Assembly: GCA_049969495.1 (NCBI GenBank)
Contig: JBMFOT010000013.1
Span: 1 to 58,206 of the forward strand
Source of the DNA: HRBIN16 sp049969495
GTDB lineage: Bacteria; Armatimonadota; HRBIN16
Direction: 5' to 3'
Length of the DNA: 58,206 bases
A program made the position numbers and the translations under genes. Shown here one piece after another: positions 17,080 through 26,183 of the stretch. Under the pieces are notes generated by a model that was not told the DNA's origin, searched no databases, and saw only the letters and a list, made by a program, of their open reading frames with translations. Every line of letters begins with the position of its first letter. Within the stretch, counting starts at the first letter, position 1.

Positions 17080-17856
17080 ATGTTACTGGCGCTGGACGTG
17101 GGCAATACCAACATCGTGGTAGGAGTGTTTGAAGAACAGAGGCTGGTGCAGCACTGGCGCGTGCGCACCGACCGCGACCGCACCGCTGACGAGCACGGTT
17201 TGCTGATGACGCACTTACTGCAGTACGCCACCCTTTCCCCAGAGAGCATCGACGGCGTGATTATCTCCAGCGTGGTACCCCCGATGACCGACGCCTTACA
17301 GGGGATGGCAAGGCGTTTCTTCCATGTGGAGCCGATATTCGTCTCACATGAGCTGGACCTGGGCGTGCCTATCCGCTACCACGACCCACGTGAGGTAGGA
17401 GCAGACAGATTAGTGAACGCTGTCGCCGCGATTCACAAATATGGTGTACCTGCCACCGTTGTGGACTTCGGCACGGCAACCACGCTGGACGTGATTTCTC
17501 CCGAGGGCGAGTATCTGGGGGGATGTATCATGGCAGGTGTGGGTATCTCTGCGGAGGCGTTGTTCCGCACCGCTGCCCGCTTGCCCCGTATCGAGCTGGT
17601 TGCTCCGGAACACGTCATCGGGCGTACGACGGTAGAAGCGATGCAATCCGGCATCATGCTGGGTTATGCCGGGGCGATTGATGCGCTGGTGGAACGCATC
17701 CACAAGGAGCTCGGTTGCGAAACCACGGTGGTCGCAACAGGGGGACTGGCGGAGCGTATCGCCGCCGAAGCCCGCACCATCCGGCATGTAGACCCCTGGT
17801 TGACTCTGGAGGGACTGCGAATCATCTGGGAACGTGTGGTAAGAGGAGGTAACTAA
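17080..17856 (+). CDS. coaX: Type III pantothenate kinase
   Basis: 258-residue ASKHA-fold kinase performing the first step of coenzyme A synthesis. The phosphate-1 motif is LLALDVGNTNIVVGVF. The pantothenate-binding region is DPREVGADRLVNAVAA, the phosphate-2 motif VVDFGTATTLDVIS, and GGCIMAGVGIS and the C-terminal VVATGGLAE are typical. It begins two bases after glmM. Its final base is shared with the methylase start codon (TAATG). Confidence 0.95.
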   Translation: MLLALDVGNTNIVVGVFEEQRLVQHWRVRTDRDRTADEHGLLMTHLLQYATLSPESIDGVIISSVVPPMTDALQGMARRFFHVEPIFVSHELDLGVPIRYHDPREVGADRLVNAVAAIHKYGVPATVVDFGTATTLDVISPEGEYLGGCIMAGVGISAEALFRTAARLPRIELVAPEHVIGRTTVEAMQSGIMLGYAGAIDALVERIHKELGCETTVVATGGLAERIAAEARTIRHVDPWLTLEGLRIIWERVVRGGN

Positions 17857-18767
17857 TGCGTATTCCTCATCCGATACCTTATCAAGGAAGCAAAAGGGGC
17901 ATTGCTGAAGCGATACTTGCTTACTTCCCCCAGCATGTGGCACGACTTGTAGAGCCTTTCGCCGGTTCAGCGGCGGTCACGATAGCCGCTGCTGCCCATT
18001 ATCGAGCGGACAGATTCTGGCTAAACGACCTGAACGAACCCCTAATGCGTCTCTGGGATGCTATTATCTGCCAGCCAGAACAAGTGGCTGACGCCTACGA
18101 GTGCCTTTGGAGAGAGCAGCAAGGGCGCGAACGGGATTACTACGACATGATACGGGCGGAGTTCAATCGTACACGTCGTCCTGAGTATCTGCTCTATCTT
18201 CTGGCACGATGCGTCAAAGCATCGGTGCGGTATAACGCAAACGGAGAGTTCAACCAGAGCCCGGATAATCGTCGACGCGGTATGCACCCTGTGACTATGC
18301 GTCGCCAGATTGTGGAGACGTCGCGACTACTGCGCGGTAAAACCCTGATCACTGCAGGCGGGTACCAGAACGTTTTGGAGAAGGTATCTTCCGAAGACAT
18401 TGTGTATATGGACCCGCCCTATCAGGGAGTCTGTGCCGGACGCGACCCGCGCTATTACACCGATATAAACCACGACGAGCTGCATGAGTGGCTGCATTAT
18501 CTCAACGCGCGTCACGTTGCCTATTTGCTCAGCTATGACGGACGCAACGACCTGCGTGCTTACGGAGAGCCTTTGCCAGCCGACCTGAACTTGATGCGTG
18601 TGGAGATATACGCAGGGAGGTCATCGCAGGCGACGCTGCTTGGCATCAAAGCATATACTGTGGAATCACTCTACCTTTCACCCGCTCTTGTAGACAGGAT
18701 AGGTGATAGACGGGTAGCGAGTGACTATAGCCAGCAGAGTCAGTGCGCTTTACTTGATCTAAAATGA
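17856..18767 (+). CDS. Type II DNA adenine-N6 methyltransferase (class alpha, D12/Dam-like)
   Basis: 303-residue modification enzyme. Motif X is PIPYQGSKRGIAE near the N-terminus, SAM motif I is LVEPFAGSAAVTIA, and catalytic motif IV is DIVYMDPPYQG. This order is that of class alpha D12 methylases such as Dam and M.DpnII. The target sequence cannot be deduced. It overlaps coaX by one base and overlaps the HNH nuclease gene as ATGA, forming a restriction-modification pair. Its base composition and codon use are visibly less GC-rich than those of coaX and glmM, suggesting acquisition. Confidence 0.92.
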   Translation: MRIPHPIPYQGSKRGIAEAILAYFPQHVARLVEPFAGSAAVTIAAAAHYRADRFWLNDLNEPLMRLWDAIICQPEQVADAYECLWREQQGRERDYYDMIRAEFNRTRRPEYLLYLLARCVKASVRYNANGEFNQSPDNRRRGMHPVTMRRQIVETSRLLRGKTLITAGGYQNVLEKVSSEDIVYMDPPYQGVCAGRDPRYYTDINHDELHEWLHYLNARHVAYLLSYDGRNDLRAYGEPLPADLNLMRVEIYAGRSSQATLLGIKAYTVESLYLSPALVDRIGDRRVASDYSQQSQCALLDLK

Positions 18768-19486
18768 CGGAAGAGCAGCAGATAGACGAACTGAAAAAGC
18801 TGCTGCAGCGTGCTTCGAGGCGTGCGCGTCAGCTGATAGAGCATATCTTGCAGCATGGACAGATTACCACTGAGGAGATCCACAACATCTACGGCTATGA
18901 ACATCCCCCCAGAGCTGCCAGAGACGTGATAGAACTTGGCATTCCGCTTGAGCGTGGCTGGATGAAGAATGCACAAGGACGCCGAATCCGTGTGTACCGG
19001 CTCGGTGACCTCAGCCAGATGCGGCGACTACGCGGAAGAGCGCCGATGCCAAAGCCCCTGAAGAAAGCGATCTTGCAGAAGCAGGGTGAAAGATGTTCTC
19101 TATGCTACCTTGCAGTGCCTGTGCGATCGTTGCAAGTAGATCACAGGGTGCCCTACGAAATCTCTGGGGATATAGAGAATCCTCTGGAACGTCTTGACGA
19201 ATTTATGCTTCTTTGCGGTTCCTGTAATCGTGCGAAGTCGTGGTCATGTGAGCATTGTCCCAACTGGACGGATGAGCGTAGTCCCGATATCTGTAAAAAA
19301 TGCTACTGGGCGTATCCAGAGAACTATGAGCATATTGGGCTGAGGCAGGTCCGTCGCCTGGACATCGTGTGGAGCGAAGAGGAGATACAGGTTTTCGAGA
19401 GGTTACAGCAAAAGGCGCAGCAGATGGGTGAGCAGATGCCAGAGTATGTTAAAGTGGTGCTGCGTCGTCATGTCCTAGATGGGTAG
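18764..19486 (+). CDS. HNH restriction endonuclease of the type II system
   Basis: 240 residues. The N-terminal region (1-90) is helical and possibly DNA-recognising. Then comes a zinc-stabilised HNH nuclease: CSLCYLAV, LQVDHRVPYEISGD with the catalytic His, and LLCGSCNRAKSWSC. A second Cys cluster follows (CEHCPNW ... ICKKCYW). Direct coupling to an adenine methylase identifies it as the cognate restriction enzyme. The composition is lower in GC than the neighbours. A GC-rich palindrome follows the stop and separates it from the convergent acnA. Confidence 0.88.
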   Translation: MTEEQQIDELKKLLQRASRRARQLIEHILQHGQITTEEIHNIYGYEHPPRAARDVIELGIPLERGWMKNAQGRRIRVYRLGDLSQMRRLRGRAPMPKPLKKAILQKQGERCSLCYLAVPVRSLQVDHRVPYEISGDIENPLERLDEFMLLCGSCNRAKSWSCEHCPNWTDERSPDICKKCYWAYPENYEHIGLRQVRRLDIVWSEEEIQVFERLQQKAQQMGEQMPEYVKVVLRRHVLDG

Positions 19487-19499
19487 GTTTGGGGACATA

Positions 19500-19529
19500 C
19501 CCCCTTCTCCCGGCGTCGGGAGAAGGGGG
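19500..19529. terminator. Bidirectional GC-rich palindrome between HNH gene and acnA
   Basis: A 13-base perfect stem, CCCCCTTCTCCCG / CGGGAGAAGGGGG, with a 4-base loop lies between two convergent stop codons (19486 and 19548). It belongs to the 3'-end palindrome family. Without a T-tract its terminator function is inferred from position only. Confidence 0.55.
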
Positions 19530-19547
19530 GCAGGGGGATGAGGGAGA

Positions 19548-22238
19548 CTATCCCTTTGCCATCTGACGCAGTACCATCGGTAGGATGCCACCATGCCGGT
19601 AGTACTCCACTTCCACAGGTGTATCGACGCGAGCGATGGCGGTGAACCGCTTCTCGTTGCCGGACTCGTCGCGGGCGATGACGGTTACCTCCTGGCGCGG
19701 CTGCAGATTGCGCACGCCCAGCACGCTGTATCGTTCCCGTCCGGTCAAACCCAGCGTGTCGCGGTTCTCGCCCGGTTTGAACTGCAGAGGCAACACGCCC
19801 ATGCCCACCAGGTTGCTACGGTGAATGCGCTCGAAGCTCTCCGCCAGCACCGCTTTGACGCCCAGCAAGATGGTGCCCTTCGCTGCCCAGTCACGCGAGG
19901 AGCCAGAGCCGTACTCCTTGCCCGCGATGACCACTAGCGGGATGCCCGCCTGCTTATAGCGCATCGCCGCCTCATAAATGGGCAGGGTCTCGCCCGAAGG
20001 GAAGTGGATGGTGACACCACCTTCCGTGCCGGGCAGCAGCAGGTTCTTAATGCGGATGTTGGCGAAAGTGCCTCGCATCATCACCTCGTGGTTGCCCCGC
20101 CGCGAGCCGTAGGAGTTAAACTCCGGCGGTTGGACGCCACGCTCTATCAGATAACGCCCCGCCGGACTGTTCACCGCGATGGAGCCTGCCGGCGAGATAT
20201 GGTCGGTGGTGATGGAGTCGCCGAACACCGCCAGCACCCGCGCATCCTCGATATCGCTTAGCGGTGCAGGCTCTGGCGACAGGTTCACAAAGTAAGGTGG
20301 CTCCTGAATGTAGGTGGAGTTGGGGTCCCAGACGTACAGATTGCCTTCGGGCACGGGCAGGTCCTGCCAGAACTTATCGCCAGCGAATACCCGCGCGTAC
20401 TGCCGGCGATACATCTCGGCATCCAGCGAGCGATGGATTTGGTCGCGAATCTCCTGCTGGGAGGGCCAGATGTCGCGCAGATACACAGGCTGGCCGTCTT
20501 TGCCTGTGCCCAGCGGTTCGTTGTACAGATCGATGTTCATCGTGCCCGCCAGTGCATACGCCACCACCAGCATCGGCGAGGCGAGATAGTTCGCTCGCAC
20601 CACCGGATTGATGCGCCCTTCGAAGTTGCGGTTGCCGCTGAGCACCGCAGCGACCACCAGGTCGCCCTCTTTCACCGCCTTCGCAATCGGTTCGGGCACG
20701 GGACCGCTGTTGCCGATGCAGGTTGTACAGCCGTAGCCCACCACGTGGAAACGCAGCTGCTCCAGATAGGGAATCAGCCCCGACGCCTGCAGGTAGTCGG
20801 TGACCACACGCGAACCGGGCGCGAGGCTGGTCTTCACCCAGGGTTTGACCTGCAGACCGCGCTCTACCGCCTTCTTTGCCAGCAGTCCTGCGCCGAGCAT
20901 CACCGAGGGGTTGCTGGTGTTGGTACAGCTGGTGATGGCGGCAATCACTACGTCGCCGTGCGTGAGGCTATAGTCCGTGCCTTCCACCGCCACGCGCCGT
21001 TCTATCTGCTCATCGCTCAGTTCGAAGCCTCGCTCTTTCACCGGCGCGCGCAGGCTCATAGCGAACAATTTTTTGGCGTCGCGCAAGGGCACGCGGTCGT
21101 GCGGTCGCTTGGGACCGGCAAGGCTGGGTTCTACGGTGCTCAGGTCCAGCTCCAGCATATCACTGAAGAGGGGTTCCGGCGCGTCGTCGGAGCGGAACAG
21201 CAGGTTCTCCTTGCAATATCGCTCCGCCAGTTCCACCACCTCGTCGGGTCTACCGGTTCCGCGCAAGTAGGCGATGGTCTCGTCATCGACGGGGAAGAAC
21301 CCCATCGTCGCGCCGTATTCGGGCGCCATGTTGGCTAGGGTTGCGCGGTCAGGCAGGCTGAGTCGGCTCACGCCATCACCGGTGAACTCCACGAACTTGC
21401 CCACCACCCCTTTCTGGCGCAGCATTTGGGTGACGGTAAGCACCAGGTCGGTAGCGGTTGCGCCTTCGGGCAGCTCCCCTGTAAGACGGAACCCCACCAC
21501 CTCCGGCGTCAACATGTAGTAGGGCTGTCCCAGCATGACCGCCTCCGCCTCGATACCACCCACTCCCCAGCCAAGTACGCCCAGCCCGTTAATCATGGTG
21601 GTGTGGCTGTCGGTTCCTACCAGCGTGTCGGGATAGGCGGTCGGTTCACCATGCTGTTCGCGCCGGTGTACCAAGGGCGAAAGGTATTCGAGATTGACCT
21701 GATGCACAATGCCCATGCCCGGCGGCACGATGCGGAAGTTACCGAACGCCGATTGCGCCCAGCGCAGGAAGGTGTAGCGCTCCACGTTACGCTGGTACTC
21801 CAGAGCGACGTTTTGTTCGTAGGCATCGGGTGTGCCGAACACATCCACCTGCACCGAGTGGTCGATCACCAGGTCCACCGGCACGATGGGGTTAATCTTC
21901 ATCGGATCGCCGCCCAGCCGCTGCATGGCGGAGCGCATCGCAGCGAGGTCTACCACCGCCGGCACGCCGGTAAAGTCCTGCATCACCACGCGGGCAGGCA
22001 TAAAGGCGATTTCGCGCGCCTCACCTCCGCCCGACCATCGCGCCAGCGCGAGCACGTCCTCTGCGGTAATCACATTGCCGTCCTCATGGCGTAGCAGGTT
22101 CTCGAGTAGCACGCGGATGGAGTAGGGGAGGCGGTCTAATCCGCTGATGCCCGCACGCTGCAAAGCATCCAGACGATAGATAGTGACATCTCCAGAAGGA
22201 GTGTGGAGAAGAGCTTTTGCTTGCAGAGAGTTTTTCAT
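19548..22238 (-). CDS. acnA: Aconitate hydratase A
   Basis: 896-residue [4Fe-4S] enzyme of the TCA cycle isomerising citrate and isocitrate. It has VGTDSHTTMINGLGVLGWGVGGIEAE and the cluster cysteines in AAITSCTNTSNPS and YGCTTCIGNSG. The swivelling C-terminal domain carries EYGSGSSRDWAAKG and the substrate-binding SFERIHRSNLVGMGVLPL. The length is typical of AcnA/IRP-type enzymes. Two in-frame ATGs exist at 22247 and 22238. The second is preferred because the AGAGG SD is then 9 bases away rather than abutting. Confidence 0.96.
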   Translation of the reverse strand: MKNSLQAKALLHTPSGDVTIYRLDALQRAGISGLDRLPYSIRVLLENLLRHEDGNVITAEDVLALARWSGGGEAREIAFMPARVVMQDFTGVPAVVDLAAMRSAMQRLGGDPMKINPIVPVDLVIDHSVQVDVFGTPDAYEQNVALEYQRNVERYTFLRWAQSAFGNFRIVPPGMGIVHQVNLEYLSPLVHRREQHGEPTAYPDTLVGTDSHTTMINGLGVLGWGVGGIEAEAVMLGQPYYMLTPEVVGFRLTGELPEGATATDLVLTVTQMLRQKGVVGKFVEFTGDGVSRLSLPDRATLANMAPEYGATMGFFPVDDETIAYLRGTGRPDEVVELAERYCKENLLFRSDDAPEPLFSDMLELDLSTVEPSLAGPKRPHDRVPLRDAKKLFAMSLRAPVKERGFELSDEQIERRVAVEGTDYSLTHGDVVIAAITSCTNTSNPSVMLGAGLLAKKAVERGLQVKPWVKTSLAPGSRVVTDYLQASGLIPYLEQLRFHVVGYGCTTCIGNSGPVPEPIAKAVKEGDLVVAAVLSGNRNFEGRINPVVRANYLASPMLVVAYALAGTMNIDLYNEPLGTGKDGQPVYLRDIWPSQQEIRDQIHRSLDAEMYRRQYARVFAGDKFWQDLPVPEGNLYVWDPNSTYIQEPPYFVNLSPEPAPLSDIEDARVLAVFGDSITTDHISPAGSIAVNSPAGRYLIERGVQPPEFNSYGSRRGNHEVMMRGTFANIRIKNLLLPGTEGGVTIHFPSGETLPIYEAAMRYKQAGIPLVVIAGKEYGSGSSRDWAAKGTILLGVKAVLAESFERIHRSNLVGMGVLPLQFKPGENRDTLGLTGRERYSVLGVRNLQPRQEVTVIARDESGNEKRFTAIARVDTPVEVEYYRHGGILPMVLRQMAKG

Positions 22239-22322
22239 GGTTGTCATCCTCTGTTCAAAGCGTTCTGTAATATTTTACCAGAATTGCGCAGGCAGGTGCA
22301 GTTGCTATGGGGCGATAGGTGA

Positions 22323-22328
22323 TATAAT
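22323..22328 (+). promoter_or_regulatory. -10 element of the epimerase gene
   Basis: A perfect TATAAT lies 38 bases before the GTG start. A possible -35, TTGCTA (22302-22307), has a short 15-base spacer. It lies in the 120-base divergent region shared with acnA. Confidence 0.5.
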
Positions 22329-22360
22329 ACCTACAGGCGAGATACCATGTGGAGGATAAT

Positions 22361-23227
22361 GTGACGATGCGTCTGTTGGTAACGGGAAGCAACGGTTTCA
22401 TCGGACAGGAGCTGGTAAAAAGGCTACTGGAAGAAGGATATACCCTGCGCACCTTTGATCGCACAGCCAGTGCAAGCACGGAGTGGGAGCATGTGGCGGG
22501 CGACCTGTGCGATGTATTCACCGTTCGGCGCGTGGTGCAGGGTGTCGATGCGGTAGTGCATCTGGGAGCGATGTCCAGCGACCGTCGCAACGCTGCCGAT
22601 GAGGTGCTGGCGGTGAATGTGCAGGGCACATGGAACGTGCTGCAAGCCTGCGCGGAGGCTGGCGTGGAGCGAGTAGTGTACTTCTCCAGCATCAACGCGC
22701 TGGGTTGCGTGGGAGGACATCGCCCGCCGGAGTACCTTCCTCTGGACGATTTCCATCCGCGCCACCCGATGACACCCTACCAGTTATCCAAGCATCTGGC
22801 GGAAGAAGTGTGCCGTAGCTACACGGAGCGCTACGGCATCGTGACGATATGCTTCCGCCCTGTCTTTGTGGTGAACACCGCGCAACCGTTTCCCTGGTGG
22901 AGGCGCGTGCCCGCCGAAATGCGCGCCGAGTGGGGCAAGGACGAGCTGTGGGCATACGTAGACCTTCAGGACGTGTGTGATGCGGTGTTGCTTGCGCTGA
23001 AGGCGGAGGGCGTACAGCACGACGCTTTCCTGCTGAGCGCTGCGGATACCACTATTGATATTCCCACGATAGAACTGGTGCAGAAGTACTGGTCACACCT
23101 TCCCTGGCGAGGCGATTTGACTGCCTATGTGGCAGAGAACCCCTATCGTGCGCTTATTGACACCTCTCACGCCACGCAGGTACTGGGCTGGCAAGCGAAG
23201 CGTTCCTGGCGAGATGAGATGAAATAA
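22361..23227 (+). CDS. NAD-dependent epimerase/dehydratase (extended SDR)
   Basis: About 288 residues with an N-terminal Rossmann motif (VTGSNGFIGQELV), the VVHLGAMSS motif, the Ser of VYFSSINALG and the catalytic pair YQLSK (Tyr-X3-Lys). This is the extended short-chain dehydrogenase fold acting on nucleotide sugars or similar substrates. The specific reaction cannot be read. The start is a GTG five bases after GGAGG. An ATG two codons later (22367) is nearly as likely. No operon partner. Confidence 0.85.
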   Translation: MTMRLLVTGSNGFIGQELVKRLLEEGYTLRTFDRTASASTEWEHVAGDLCDVFTVRRVVQGVDAVVHLGAMSSDRRNAADEVLAVNVQGTWNVLQACAEAGVERVVYFSSINALGCVGGHRPPEYLPLDDFHPRHPMTPYQLSKHLAEEVCRSYTERYGIVTICFRPVFVVNTAQPFPWWRRVPAEMRAEWGKDELWAYVDLQDVCDAVLLALKAEGVQHDAFLLSAADTTIDIPTIELVQKYWSHLPWRGDLTAYVAENPYRALIDTSHATQVLGWQAKRSWRDEMK

Positions 23228-23251
23228 CCGTCCGTTGCTGGCTGGGTGCAC

Positions 23252-23279
23252 TCCAGTATAGACCATCAAGTGCCGATAA
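23252..23279 (+). promoter_or_regulatory. Candidate sigma-28 (FliA/SigD) promoter of the chemotaxis operon
   Basis: An exact GCCGATAA (23272-23279), the consensus -10 of flagellar sigma-28, stands 33 bases before the cheC start. A partial -35 TCCAGTAT (23252-23259, 5 of 8 matches to TAAAGTTT) lies 12 bases upstream, one base more than the usual 11. Position and downstream genes support the call. Confidence 0.5.
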
Positions 23280-23312
23280 TGGGTATAGCCTTGCGACCGA
23301 AGGGGTGAGAAG

Positions 23313-23924
23313 ATGAGCGCCCAGCCAGAGTATGCTTTCAGCGAGGAGCAGTTCGACGCGCTGCGCGAAATCGCCAATATCGGAATGGGCAAAGCCTCTT
23401 CGGCTTTAGCCGACCTGATCGATACCACGGTACTTATCAACGTGCCGCAGGCGGTTTGCGTACCCATCAGCGATCTGCCCGACGTTCTGCGCGACCCCGA
23501 GCAAGTAACGGCTGGTGTCTACCTGCAGGTAACTGGGGACGTGCCCGGGCATGCCACGTTCATCTTCGATGTGCACAGCGCGCACCATCTGGCCGGTGTC
23601 TTGCTGGGGATGCCGGAGGTGAGCATGGATGAAGTGACCGCCTCTGTGCTCATGGAAATCGGTAACATCATGCTCAGCGCATATCTCACCGCTATCAGCG
23701 ACTTCACAGCGCTGCAGCTACTCCCCAGCCCGCCTGTGATGGCGGTGGATATGGGAGCAGCGATTCTGGACGCGGTCATTGCGAACATACAAAACCTTGA
23801 TGATTTCGCCGTGACCATCGCGACCGACATCTACGACCCAGATGGGCTGATTTCCGGCACATTCATCTTTCTGCCCGAGCCGGGCGGTATCCAGAGAATC
23901 CTCGAGGCGATAGGGATGGGCTAA
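23313..23924 (+). CDS. cheC: Chemotaxis protein CheC (CheY-P phosphatase family)
   Basis: 203 residues. CheC-type phosphatases carry two D/S-x3-E-x2-N signatures. Here they are visible as the ALREIANIGMGKASSALADL block near residue 17-36 and the second block MEIGNIMLSAYLTAISDF near residue 113-130. Dephosphorylates CheY-P and partners with CheD in archaea and Gram-positives. It is the first gene of the cluster. CheD starts three bases after its stop, matching the known CheC-CheD partnership. Confidence 0.9.
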   Translation: MSAQPEYAFSEEQFDALREIANIGMGKASSALADLIDTTVLINVPQAVCVPISDLPDVLRDPEQVTAGVYLQVTGDVPGHATFIFDVHSAHHLAGVLLGMPEVSMDEVTASVLMEIGNIMLSAYLTAISDFTALQLLPSPPVMAVDMGAAILDAVIANIQNLDDFAVTIATDIYDPDGLISGTFIFLPEPGGIQRILEAIGMG

Positions 23925-23927
23925 GCG

Positions 23928-24455
23928 ATGAGTGTTAACCTAACTGTTGGCATGGGGGAGATACAAGTGGTTCGCGGTGCAGGTAATGTGTTGACCGCTT
24001 TGGGTTTGGGGTCTTGTGTCGGAGTGTGTTTGTATGACCCATTGACGCGCGTGGCGGGCATGGTGCATGTGGTACTGCCCAAAAGTCAGGCGAGCAAGAC
24101 GGGGGATTTACCGGGTAAGTTCGCGGATACTGCTATTCCCGCCATTGTGCAGCGGATGGTGGAGCAGGGGGCAAGCGTTTCGCGCTTGAAGGCGGCGATA
24201 GCCGGGGGGGCGCAGCTGTTTCAGTTTGGCGTGAGTAGCTCTCTGGACGTGGGGGCGCGTAATGCCGAGGCGGTGGTGAACGCCTTGCGCGAGGCAGGCA
24301 TCCCGTTGCAGGCGAAAGACGTTGGGGGAAGCGCAGGACGCACCCTTCGACTCATCTCAGACAACGGGCTGATTGTGGTCCGCACGATAGGAGGCGCGGA
24401 ACGCGAACTGGCGGTGCTGGGTAATATTCTTGCCTCTTCGGGGGTGGCAGCATGA
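23928..24455 (+). CDS. cheD: Chemoreceptor glutamine deamidase CheD
   Basis: 175-residue deamidase that converts receptor glutamines to glutamates and is regulated by CheC. The catalytic Cys30 in ALGLGSCVGV and His47 in GMVHVVLPKS are present, as is the IAGGAQLF motif. Length is normal. Its stop overlaps the HDOD gene start as ATGA. No methyl-accepting receptor is encoded in the window. Confidence 0.94.
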   Translation: MSVNLTVGMGEIQVVRGAGNVLTALGLGSCVGVCLYDPLTRVAGMVHVVLPKSQASKTGDLPGKFADTAIPAIVQRMVEQGASVSRLKAAIAGGAQLFQFGVSSSLDVGARNAEAVVNALREAGIPLQAKDVGGSAGRTLRLISDNGLIVVRTIGGAERELAVLGNILASSGVAA

Positions 24456-25333
24456 ACGTAACAGGCACACCGGAGAAACTGCAGCAGCTGGTACAAACCA
24501 TCCGAGACCTGCCTGCGCTTCCCGAGGTCGTGGTGCGTGTGATGCGCATAACGGAGGACCCCCGTTCCGACGCCCAGAGCATCGCAAAGGTCATCGCGAC
24601 CGACCAGGCGATGGCGGCGCGTGTGCTCAAGCTCGCCAACTCCGCCTTCTATGGTCTGCCACGGCGTGTGGGCACTCTCTCGGAGGCGGTGGTTATTCTG
24701 GGATTTCGCACCATCAAAAACCTCGCCATCGCCGCTTCTACCTTCGAACTGCTCAACCGCGAAATCGCCGGATACTGGCTACAGCGCGGCGAGCTGTGGC
24801 GACACTCTCTGGCTTGCGCAATCGGCGCGCAGTTGATTGCACGCAAGGTACACCTACCCGTCGTCGAGGAGGCGTTTGTTGCCGGACTGTTACACGATAT
24901 CGGCAAGGTGGCGATCAACCTCTTTGTGCGCGAGCAGTTTGACCAGATTATGGAGCGTGCCCTGCAAGACCGCATCCCCTTTGTGGAGGCGGAACAAGCA
25001 GTGCTTGGCTTCAACCACGCGATGGCGGGTGGGCTGATCGCAGAAAAGTGGAACCTGCCACCCTCGCTGGTTTCCGTGATTAAGTATCACCATCAGCCCT
25101 CCGGTGCGCCAGACAAAGAGCTGATGATTTCCGTTGTACATCTGGCAGACATCCTGTCCATCACGATGGGTATCGGAATCGGCGGAGACGGGTTGTATTA
25201 CGTGCTCGAAGAGGACACACTGGCGATGCTCGGGCTTGAACAGGCGGATATCGACGAACTGTGTGAACAAATCGTTGAGCAGATGGCGCAGGCAGCCAAC
25301 TTGCAGGAGCAACCGGAGGTCGCATTGCGGTGA
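24452..25333 (+). CDS. HDOD domain signalling protein
   Basis: 293 residues with one HDOD domain (about 15-215): LPALPEVVVRVMRI, the LKLANSAFYGLPRRVGTLSEAVVILG block typical of HDOD, and a partly HD-like LLHDIGKVAI. HDOD proteins are regulatory, linked to motility, c-di-GMP and chemotaxis, and often lack catalysis. An intact HD pair here leaves phosphodiesterase activity open. It lies inside the che operon with overlaps at both ends (ATGA with cheD, GTGA with cheR). Confidence 0.88.
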   Translation: MNVTGTPEKLQQLVQTIRDLPALPEVVVRVMRITEDPRSDAQSIAKVIATDQAMAARVLKLANSAFYGLPRRVGTLSEAVVILGFRTIKNLAIAASTFELLNREIAGYWLQRGELWRHSLACAIGAQLIARKVHLPVVEEAFVAGLLHDIGKVAINLFVREQFDQIMERALQDRIPFVEAEQAVLGFNHAMAGGLIAEKWNLPPSLVSVIKYHHQPSGAPDKELMISVVHLADILSITMGIGIGGDGLYYVLEEDTLAMLGLEQADIDELCEQIVEQMAQAANLQEQPEVALR

Positions 25334-26139
25334 GGACAACATCGATCGTGGACGATTACCTGTGGTTTTGCGAACAGGTAAAACGCAAGACGGGATTAGA
25401 CCTGCAACAATACAAACGCCCGCAGATGGAGCGCCGCCTGCGATCGATGGCGGAGCGCGTAGGCGCGTACAACCTGGAGGAGTACTGGGGGGTTCTGGAA
25501 AGGGATGCTCAGCAGTTCGCGTACTTTCTCGACCGGATTACCATCAACGTCTCCGAGCTGTTTCGTAATCCGGAGAAGTTCGAAGAACTGCGTCGGGTAA
25601 TCCTTCCCCAGCTGCGCCGGCTAAGCGGTTCGCTGAAGGTATGGAGTGCAGGATGCTCGTACGGGGCGGAGCCGTACTCGCTCGCCATTTTGCTGGAGGA
25701 GATGAGCCCGCTATCCTACCAGATTCTCGCCACTGACGTGGACGAGAGCATCCTGAGTAAGGCGAAAGAGGGGATTTTCACCGCTGAGGATATGCGCAAC
25801 GTTTCGCCAGAATGGAAGCAGAAGTACTTTGTGCAGCAGGGCAATCGCTACCAGGTGAAGCCGGAACTGAAGCGAAACATCAACTTTCGTAAACATAACC
25901 TGCTGGCGGACCCGTTTGAGACGGGCTTCCATCTTATCGTTTGCCGCAACGTGGTGATTTACTTCACCGAGGAGGCAAAGGACAGGCTATACGTGCGCTT
26001 TTTCCAGTCGCTGGTGCCCGGTGGGGTGCTGTTTGTGGGCAGCACCGAGCGCATTTTCAACTACCGTGAAATCGGCTACGAGATGCCGCTGTCGTTTTTC
26101 TACCGTAAGCCGGCGACGGAACTACGCCAAGCCGCATAA
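25330..26139 (+). CDS. cheR: Chemotaxis protein methyltransferase CheR
   Basis: 269-residue SAM-dependent enzyme methylating receptor glutamates. It has an N-terminal helical CheR_N domain with RRLRSMAERVG, then FDRITINVSELFRNPEKFEEL. The SAM-binding motif is VWSAGCSYGAEPYSLAILL, followed by ILATDVDESIL and DLIVCRNVVIYFTEEA-like FHLIVCRNVVIYF. The start is a GTG overlapping the HDOD stop. cheB, its demethylase partner, is not in the window. Confidence 0.95.
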   Translation: MRTTSIVDDYLWFCEQVKRKTGLDLQQYKRPQMERRLRSMAERVGAYNLEEYWGVLERDAQQFAYFLDRITINVSELFRNPEKFEELRRVILPQLRRLSGSLKVWSAGCSYGAEPYSLAILLEEMSPLSYQILATDVDESILSKAKEGIFTAEDMRNVSPEWKQKYFVQQGNRYQVKPELKRNINFRKHNLLADPFETGFHLIVCRNVVIYFTEEAKDRLYVRFFQSLVPGGVLFVGSTERIFNYREIGYEMPLSFFYRKPATELRQAA

Positions 26140-26183
26140 ACATGGAATAACCAACAAGGAGGACGCTAAGGGGGAAGCAAGTA

